A stretch of DNA of 64,000 nucleotides from Pseudovibrio denitrificans JCM 12308 (GTDB taxonomy: Bacteria; Pseudomonadota; Alphaproteobacteria; Rhizobiales; Stappiaceae), in NCBI RefSeq assembly GCF_001310815.1, contig NZ_BAZK01000001.1, forward strand, positions 248,001 through 312,000, read 5' to 3'. The position numbers and the translations under genes are program-made. Of the stretch, positions 58,379 to 64,000 are shown piece by piece. Below the pieces are notes generated by a model, which made no database searches, was not told where the DNA came from, and saw nothing but the letters and a program-made list of their open reading frames with translations. Positions within the stretch are counted from its first letter, which is position 1. The number at the start of each line of letters is the position of its first letter.

Positions 58379-59395
58379 ATGCGCAGAGTGAAATTGGCGC
58401 TCGCCCTGACAATGGGCGAGCCTGCAGGTATTGGCCCTGATATTACGCTAAAAACCTGGAAAATGCGCTTTGAACGAGATGTTCAGCCATTTTACGTTTT
58501 ATGCGATCCTGAGCTTTTAAAAGCCCGCGCGAAGCATCTCGGCTTTAAAATTCCGATCAAAGTTGTTGAGCCCGAAGCTGCTTGTGACTGCTTTGATGAA
58601 GCCCTTCCAGTGGTTCCTCTCTCCGGCCCTGTCCAGGTTACTCCTGGAGCCCCTTCCGGAACAAACGCCGCACTTGTGATCGAGTCCATTGAAACTGCGG
58701 TCCGTCATGTGAAAGAAGGACGCGCATCTGCAGTCGTCACAAACCCGATTTCCAAGAAGATCCTTTATGATGGTGGCTTTCACCATCCTGGACACACAGA
58801 GTTTCTGGGTGATCTGGCGAAGACATATTGGGACAAGGATGTTGAGCCGATCATGTTGCTTGCCGGTCCTGAGTTAATGGCCGTGCCGCTGACCATTCAT
58901 GTTCCCTTTGTTGAAGTCCCTAAGCTGGTGACAAAGGAACTGATCGTGGATCGATGCCGCGCCATCAACAAGGATATGGTTGAACGATTTGGCATTACCT
59001 CACCACGTATTGCGATTGCAGGTCTGAACCCTCATGCAGGTGAAGGCGGCTCCATGGGCACCGAAGAGATTGAGACGATTTCTCCAGCCATAGCCCAATT
59101 GCGCAGTGAGGGCATTGATGCACGCGGTCCGTTGCCTGCTGATACTATGTTCCATAGTGAAGCGCTGGATACCTATGACGTGGCGGTGGCCATGTATCAT
59201 GATCAGGCGCTTATCCCTGTTAAAACTCTCGCCTTTGATGAAGCTGTGAATGTGACGCTTGGCCTCCCCTATGTGCGCACATCACCAGATCACGGCACTG
59301 CATTTTCCATTGCAGGCACCGACAAGGCCTCTCCAAACAGTTTGATGGCTTCTCTGCGACTTGCAGCAGCCCTCGCACAACCTGAGCTCGTTTAA
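58379..59395 (+). CDS. pdxA: 4-hydroxythreonine-4-phosphate dehydrogenase
   Basis: A 338-residue NAD-dependent enzyme of pyridoxal phosphate synthesis. Motifs: [13 protein letters not shown] at the start, [29 protein letters not shown] and [14 protein letters not shown] with metal-binding His residues. Its stop shares a base with the rsmA start (TAATG). Confidence 0.96.
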   Translation: MRRVKLALALTMGEPAGIGPDITLKTWKMRFERDVQPFYVLCDPELLKARAKHLGFKIPIKVVEPEAACDCFDEALPVVPLSGPVQVTPGAPSGTNAALVIESIETAVRHVKEGRASAVVTNPISKKILYDGGFHHPGHTEFLGDLAKTYWDKDVEPIMLLAGPELMAVPLTIHVPFVEVPKLVTKELIVDRCRAINKDMVERFGITSPRIAIAGLNPHAGEGGSMGTEEIETISPAIAQLRSEGIDARGPLPADTMFHSEALDTYDVAVAMYHDQALIPVKTLAFDEAVNVTLGLPYVRTSPDHGTAFSIAGTDKASPNSLMASLRLAAALAQPELV

Positions 59396-60234
59396 TGGCA
59401 CAAATTGATGATCTGCCACCTCTGCGCGAGGTGATTGCAGAGCATGGGCTCGATGCCCGAAAATCTCTTGGTCAGAACTTCCTTCTCGACCTTAATCTGA
59501 CTTCGCGCATTGCCCGCAGTGCCGGAGACCTGAGTGACTGTACCGTCATTGAAGTCGGCCCAGGTCCAGGTGGCCTCACCCGTGCGCTGCTAGCAGCAGG
59601 TGCGAAGAAGGTTATTGCGATTGAGAAGGATACTCGCTGTCTACCTGCCCTTGCTCAGATTTCAGAGTACTATAACGGCAAGTTGGAAGTGATTGAGGGT
59701 GATGCGCTCAAGTACAATCCAGCGGAGCTTGCAGATGGTCCTATCAAGATCATTGCGAACCTTCCATACAATGTTGGTACCCAGCTGCTTCTGGGATGGC
59801 TGACAACGGAAGAATGGCCGCCATTTTGGAGCTCTTTGACGCTGATGTTCCAGAAGGAGGTCGGACAGCGTATTGTAGCTCAGACAGGTGACAAAGCTTA
59901 CGGACGCCTAGGCGTTCTTGCCAACTGGCGGTGTCATACGGACATTCTGTTTGATCTGAACCCAAAAGCCTTTACACCTCCGCCGAAAGTGACTTCTGCT
60001 GTCGTGCAGCTACACCCACGTGAAAAGCCTCTGGATTGCCCGTTGAAAGCGTTGGAGCGCGTGACTGCTCACGCCTTTGGCCAGCGCCGCAAGATGCTCA
60101 GAGCCAGCTTAAAAGGCCTGAAACCAGATGCAGAAGCTCGCATTGAAGCAGCCGGCCTGAAACCAACGGCCCGTGCCGAGGAAATCGACGTATCCGGCTT
60201 CGTTGCTTTGGCTCATGCGTTTGATAAAGATTAG
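59395..60234 (+). CDS. rsmA: 16S rRNA dimethyladenosine transferase (KsgA)
   Basis: A 279-residue SAM enzyme that dimethylates two adenosines near the 3' end of 16S rRNA; its loss gives kasugamycin resistance. It shows [34 protein letters not shown] (SAM motif I), [15 protein letters not shown] (NLPY catalytic motif) and [15 protein letters not shown]. The frame is intact. Confidence 0.97.
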   Translation: MAQIDDLPPLREVIAEHGLDARKSLGQNFLLDLNLTSRIARSAGDLSDCTVIEVGPGPGGLTRALLAAGAKKVIAIEKDTRCLPALAQISEYYNGKLEVIEGDALKYNPAELADGPIKIIANLPYNVGTQLLLGWLTTEEWPPFWSSLTLMFQKEVGQRIVAQTGDKAYGRLGVLANWRCHTDILFDLNPKAFTPPPKVTSAVVQLHPREKPLDCPLKALERVTAHAFGQRRKMLRASLKGLKPDAEARIEAAGLKPTARAEEIDVSGFVALAHAFDKD

Positions 60235-60261
60235 AGCGTTCGAACTCTCATAGAGACAAAT

Positions 60262-60302
60262 GAAAAGCCCAGAGACTGTGTTCGGTCTCAGGGCTTTTTT
60301 GT
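60262..60302 (+). terminator. Terminator after rsmA
   Basis: AAAAGCCCAGAGAC ... GTCTCAGGGCTTTTTT strong hairpin. It closes the surA-pdxA-rsmA run. Confidence 0.9.
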
Positions 60303-60320
60303 TAGGTCTGCAGCGATGGT

Positions 60321-61698
60321 TTATTCCACGCGCATGAAGGCGGTCATGCCGCTTTCTTGGTGTTCTATGATGTGGCAGTGCATGAGCCAGTCGCTTCGTA
60401 GTCGGGGCGTACAGCGACCTGGACGCGTTCGTCGGGGAGTACGAGTGCGGTGTCGGTCCACCAGGGGGCGAGTTGGCGTTTATTGCTCTTTAGGAGCTGG
60501 AACGTCATGCCGTGGATGTGGATCGGGTGCGTGTGCGGGGTTCGATTGATGAACTCGAACACGTAGGACTTATCGCGCTTCAGCACGTCCACCGGGTCCA
60601 GCGGTCCACGTTCAGCTCCTTGCCATGCTCTTTTATTCACGGCCCAGAATGAGAAGCCCAGACTGCCGCAGATTGGGTTTGCGGGGCGCTTCTCAGCTGT
60701 GGCTGAGAATTCCAGCGGGATGTACTCGGCGTTCTTCAGATCCGGCTGAGGGATCGGGTTGGCTGGCAGTGGCTTGATCTCGCGTAGATCTCGGTTCAGG
60801 GACTGGCCAATGGCACGCAGAGACAGGACTGACCACGGCGAGGATGAAGAGTAGTTGGTGAGCTCAATTTGCTCACCTTCCCCATCAGGAATGCGCATTG
60901 CGATATCCGCGCGCTGGCCCGGTCCCAGTGCAAGCTTGTTGACTGCGAATGGTTCTACGGGGTTGCCATCCATAGCAATGACTTTGGCGTCGGTGCCTTG
61001 TGGGAAGGATAGCTTGTAGATGCGGGTCACATCGGTCACGCACAGGCGCAGGCGGACCAGAGAACCGGCTTTAACATCCATCACAGGGGCAGATTGCCAG
61101 TTGGAGGTGCGCAGAGTGCCGAAGGTCCCTGCCCGCGCTGATTTGCGCGGCTGGAACAGTTTGACGAACTGGCCGTCACTGCCAAGGCGGAAATCGCGCA
61201 GGTTCACCGGGATGTCGTGATCGAAGCCCGGATCTTCGTCTTCTTCCACGATCATCAGACCGGTCATGCCGTAGGAGAGCTGCTCCAGAGAGTTGCAGTG
61301 CGGGTGATACCAGAACGTTCCTGCATCATGCGGCGTGAAGCGATAATCGAAGTGGTCGTCGGTATAGACGTAGTGTTGGGTCAGGAACGCAACGCCGTCC
61401 ATATCGTTAGGCAGGCGCATGCCGTGCCAATGGATGGTGGTTGGTTCTTCCAGCTTATTGATGAGACGGCTATGGAACGGTTGACCCTGTTTAACGCGCA
61501 GGGTTGGTGGCATGGCATCGCCGAAGGTGAACATGCGCTTTGTGGCAGGTGCATCCTTCATCAACTGATGGTCGATGTTACGGGCAATCATGTCATGGCG
61601 TTTTGGTACAGCCAGAGACTGGACGCTCCTGCCAAGCCACCGGCCACGGCAGCACCGCCAAACAAGGCGCCTTTCAGCGCCTGACGTCGTGTGATCAT
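60321..61698 (-). CDS. Tat-exported multicopper oxidase (two frameshifts)
   Basis: About 459 residues. N-terminus MITRRQALKGALFGGAAVAGGLAGA is a twin-arginine signal. Copper ligands are all present: TIHWHG, WYHPH, HPIHIHG and, after the second break, WLMHCHIIEH...M with the type 1 Cys, His and axial Met. The frame breaks near 61591 and again near 60400. The ATG is 61696-61698. It resembles CueO/CopA or laccase-like enzymes that oxidise Cu(I), Fe(II) or phenols in the periplasm. There is no copper transporter alongside. It is inserted between rsmA and gmk, which are close neighbours in many relatives. Confidence 0.9.
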
Positions 61699-61904
61699 CG
61701 CTCTTTGTCCTCAAGTTCAGCCCGTCTCTGTACTTGGCTGGTCAATGGCTATTCACGACGGCTGCTGTTTACAGGGCATCTGCTTCCTGCAAATGATGCC
61801 CTGCTTGTATCTGGCTCACAAATTGATTCAAGTAGCTGATAGTTTGAATCACGAAACTGCGTCAACGCTCTGAATTTACAGGATTTTGCAGTTTTCTTGT
61901 CTAT

Positions 61905-62597
61905 TTATTCCGCTGTGGCAGTCTTCAGATCGGCAATCATGCCTTCCATTTTACCGGAAAGTTTTGGCAAGCGAATGCGTTTCAGGCGTTCTGTGGTGAT
62001 GATTGCCTGAACAGTTTCAACGGCCTTATCCAGATCATCATTGACGATGATGTAATCAAACTCCTGCCAGCCAGAGACTTCATCAATAGCGGTCTTCATA
62101 CGGCGCTTGATGGCAGCATCGTCGTCATCACCACGGCCAGACAGGCGTGCGTGCATTTCAGCAATGGATGGCGGCAGCACGAAGATTGCGACCACGTCTT
62201 CTCCAGCCTGATCCTGCAGCTGGCGAACGCCTGCGATATCGATATCGAACAGGATGTCCTTGCCCGCATTCAGGCTGGCATCCACTGGCTCACGTGGTGT
62301 GCCGTAGTAGTTGTCGTGTACCTTGGCCCACTCAAGCAGCTCATTGGCTTTGATCTTGCGCTCAAACTCGTCGGTTTCGAGGAAGTAGTAGTGAACGCCA
62401 TGTTCTTCAGCCGCGCGGCGTTGACGGGTGGTTGCAGACACGGACAGAGCCAGCTTGTCATCGTCAGCCAGCAGACGATTTGCGATGGTGCCCTTGCCTG
62501 CTCCAGATGGTGCTGCCAGCACCAGCATGAAGCCGCGGCGCACATCTTCGATGTCTTGAGCTGATACGGTTGTTCCGCTTGCGTTTTCTGAGGTCAT
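61905..62597 (-). CDS. gmk: Guanylate kinase
   Basis: 230 residues; GMP + ATP to GDP. P-loop APSGAGKGT is at about 29-37, GMP-binding SVSATTRQRRAAEEHGVHYYF follows, and DIAGVRQLQDQ and IAEMHARLSGRGDDD are typical. It has an N-terminal extension of 20 residues, as in many alphaproteobacteria. It lies downstream of yicC on the same strand. Confidence 0.96.
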   Translation of the reverse strand: MTSENASGTTVSAQDIEDVRRGFMLVLAAPSGAGKGTIANRLLADDDKLALSVSATTRQRRAAEEHGVHYYFLETDEFERKIKANELLEWAKVHDNYYGTPREPVDASLNAGKDILFDIDIAGVRQLQDQAGEDVVAIFVLPPSIAEMHARLSGRGDDDDAAIKRRMKTAIDEVSGWQEFDYIIVNDDLDKAVETVQAIITTERLKRIRLPKLSGKMEGMIADLKTATAE

Positions 62598-62644
62598 TTC
62601 CAGATTGTCTTCTTTTGCTTATCTGCGTTTACAGCGTCTGCGTC

Positions 62645-63534
62645 TTATTCGATGTTCTGTGTCTGCTCACGAAGCTGATCGATCACGGTCTTCAGCTCCA
62701 GTCCAATTGCGGTCAGTTCCACACTGTTGGATTTTGAGCAGAGGGTGTTTGCTTCGCGGTTAAATTCCTGTGCCAGGAAGTCGAGGCGACGCCCAATAGC
62801 ACCACCCTTTACGAGCAGCTCGCCAACGGCTTCTACGTGGGCATAGAGGCGGTCCAGCTCTTCGCGGATGTCAGCTTGGTGGCAAGGATCGCTGCTTCCT
62901 GATGGAGCCGCTGCGGGTCCAGCTGGCTGCTTGCCTCAATAAGTTCCTGAACCTGCACTTCAAGGCGGGCGCGGATGGCTTCTGGGCTGCGGGATGGCAG
63001 AGTTTCAGCTTGCTTGGTGAGCGCGTCGATGGTGTCAATCTGGCCCTTCAGCAGCGTTGCAATGGCGCTACCTTCACTGCGGCGCATATCCACCAGTTCA
63101 TTCAGAGCCTCATCGAAGGAAGACAGGAGCGCTGCGATCTGAGCGTTTTTCTCTTCTTCGCTTTCTTCCGCCTCTTCAAACTCCAGAACACCCTTGTAAC
63201 CAAGGATACCGTCGAGAGTTGGTTCTGGTGCATCCGGGAGGCGATCACGCAGGATGGAGATGGCTTTGAGCACTTGCTCCAGAGCCTCTTCATTGACGAC
63301 CAGAGCGGTGTCGGACTGGGAGCGCTGCATTTGCAGGCCTACAGAGACGTTGCCGCGTTTCAGTTTGGCAGCAAGGCGTTTGCGAACTTCTGCTTCAACG
63401 CCATCCAGCCCCTGAGGCAGACGCAGGCGTGCATCAAACCCTTTGCCGTTAACGGAACGAAGCTCCCACACCCAACGTGTCTCTTCGTAGCTGCTTTCCA
63501 CGCGGGCAAAGCCGGTCATGCTAGCCAGTGCCAT
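62645..63534 (-). CDS. yicC: YicC-family endoribonuclease (frameshifted)
   Basis: About 296 residues. It opens MALASMTGFARVES with WELRSVNGKGFDARLRLP, the YicC N-terminal signature. The frame breaks near 62875 (AAGGCTGAC read as AAGCTGAC); the second frame gives DIREELDRLYAHVEAV, GAIGRRLDFLAQEFNREANTLCSKSNS and LKTVIDQLREQTQNIE, the DUF1732 C-terminal domain. E. coli YicC is an endoribonuclease acting on small RNAs. The gene sits between mltG and gmk as expected. Confidence 0.92.
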
Positions 63535-63688
63535 CCCTGAAACTCCTTTTGCGAGCATTACCCGTTTTGGTGATGCTCAAAATCAATCTGTGTCGGAGCA
63601 AAGCATACTCATCGGACTGAAGGTTCCCATGAGCTATGTCGTTCCTGCCCCAACGCGTATCCAAAAATTGCTTAGCGATACGCTCTAG

Positions 63689-63728
63689 CAAAAAGCCTGC
63701 CCGGTGTCATTCCTGGGCAGGCTTTTCT
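63689..63728 (-). terminator. Terminator of mltG
   Basis: On the minus strand AAAGCCTGCCCAGG ... CCGGGCAGGCTTTTTG. It lies between the mltG stop and yicC. Confidence 0.85.
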
Positions 63729-63754
63729 TGTTTTCGTCCTGCAAGGCGTGCAGA

Positions 63755-64000
63755 TCAGTTGTTTTTCTTTTCTGCGGCCTGCTTTGCGCGGATCTCTTTT
63801 TCGACCTTGCGCCAGTTGGCGACATTGCGCTGGTGCTGTTTGTAGGTTTCAGCGAATGCGTGACCGCCAGTTCCATCCGCAACGAAGTAAAGATCCTTCG
63901 TACGGGCCGGGTTTGCGACCGCTTCCAGAGCAGCCACACTCGGGTTGCCAATTGGTCCCGGAGGCAGTGCCTTGATCTGGTAGGTGTTGTACGGGTTCTT
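63755..64000 (-). CDS. mltG: Endolytic murein transglycosylase MltG (C-terminus only)
   Basis: The last 81 residues of the YceG/MltG family, running off the right edge. The stretch NPYNTYQIKALPPGPIGNPSVAALEAVANP and DLYFVADGTGGHAFAETY is the diagnostic end of the catalytic domain, followed by a charged tail. The catalytic Glu would lie beyond the window. The enzyme cuts nascent glycan strands at the inner membrane. Confidence 0.93.
   Translation of the reverse strand, partial: KNPYNTYQIKALPPGPIGNPSVAALEAVANPARTKDLYFVADGTGGHAFAETYKQHQRNVANWRKVEKEIRAKQAAEKKNN

Noticed and set aside
1..64000. CRISPR array, tRNA or rRNA genes, prophage or integron
   Set aside because: No regularly spaced repeats, no cloverleaf or rRNA-like segment and no integrase or transposase were recognised.

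Overview
This window looks like a chromosomal segment of a marine, host-associated alphaproteobacterium, probably Pseudovibrio or a relative in the Stappiaceae. That is inferred from gene order and protein style (pepA/lptFG/lptD/surA/pdxA/rsmA/gmk/yicC/mltG; purMN/AI-2E/hdaA/ppk/ppx/rnd/aspS; RecX; CSS-EAL) and from the pairing of such a core with type III secretion (T3SS) effector-like genes. No rRNA, tRNA, CRISPR array, transposase or integrase was seen.

Layout. 1-12.7 kb: a vitamin B12-type TonB receptor cut by the left edge with a textbook cobalamin riboswitch, a DMT permease, formate-tetrahydrofolate ligase, a secreted polysaccharide-lyase-like protein, RecX, a ferredoxin-NADP reductase, a membrane EAL phosphodiesterase and two tandem secreted proteins with related C-termini. 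12.7-26 kb: housekeeping genes (MsbA-like ABC exporter, aspS, rnd, ppx, ppk, hdaA, AI-2E permease, purM, purN). 26-41 kb is the accessory and most interesting part. It holds a 420-residue protein with repeated YDxP tyrosine motifs and an ITIM-like motif, a molybdopterin oxidoreductase, a HAD hydrolase, a TetR/SnoaL pair with three operator-like palindromes, seven consecutive same-strand TetR-like regulators, and a SopB/IpgD-like inositol phosphate phosphatase divergent from a CesT-like secretion chaperone. 41-50 kb: ndk, DinB, a YfcC-type transporter, a second DMT permease, an ABC-F ATPase, a methyltransferase and holC. 50.7-64 kb: pepA, then the LPS-export and pyridoxine block lptF-lptG-lptD-surA-pdxA-rsmA, a multicopper oxidase, gmk, yicC and the end of mltG.

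How it fits together. The 26-41 kb part carries two candidate T3SS effectors of different kinds. One carries short linear motifs that imitate eukaryotic SH2-docking sites (p130Cas-like YDxP, SIRP-like ITIM). The other is a phosphoinositide phosphatase with its probable chaperone next door. Between them sits a local expansion of TetR-like genes, most of which have lost the usual basic N-terminal arm. The secretion apparatus itself is not in the window, so delivery is inferred.

Quality warning. About eighteen otherwise well conserved genes, several of them essential (aspS, lptD, purM), are interrupted by single frameshifts. Most are repaired by adding one base to a short homopolymer, usually GG back to GGG or G back to GG. 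These are most likely sequencing or assembly errors. I annotate each such gene over its full reconstructed span and note the break.
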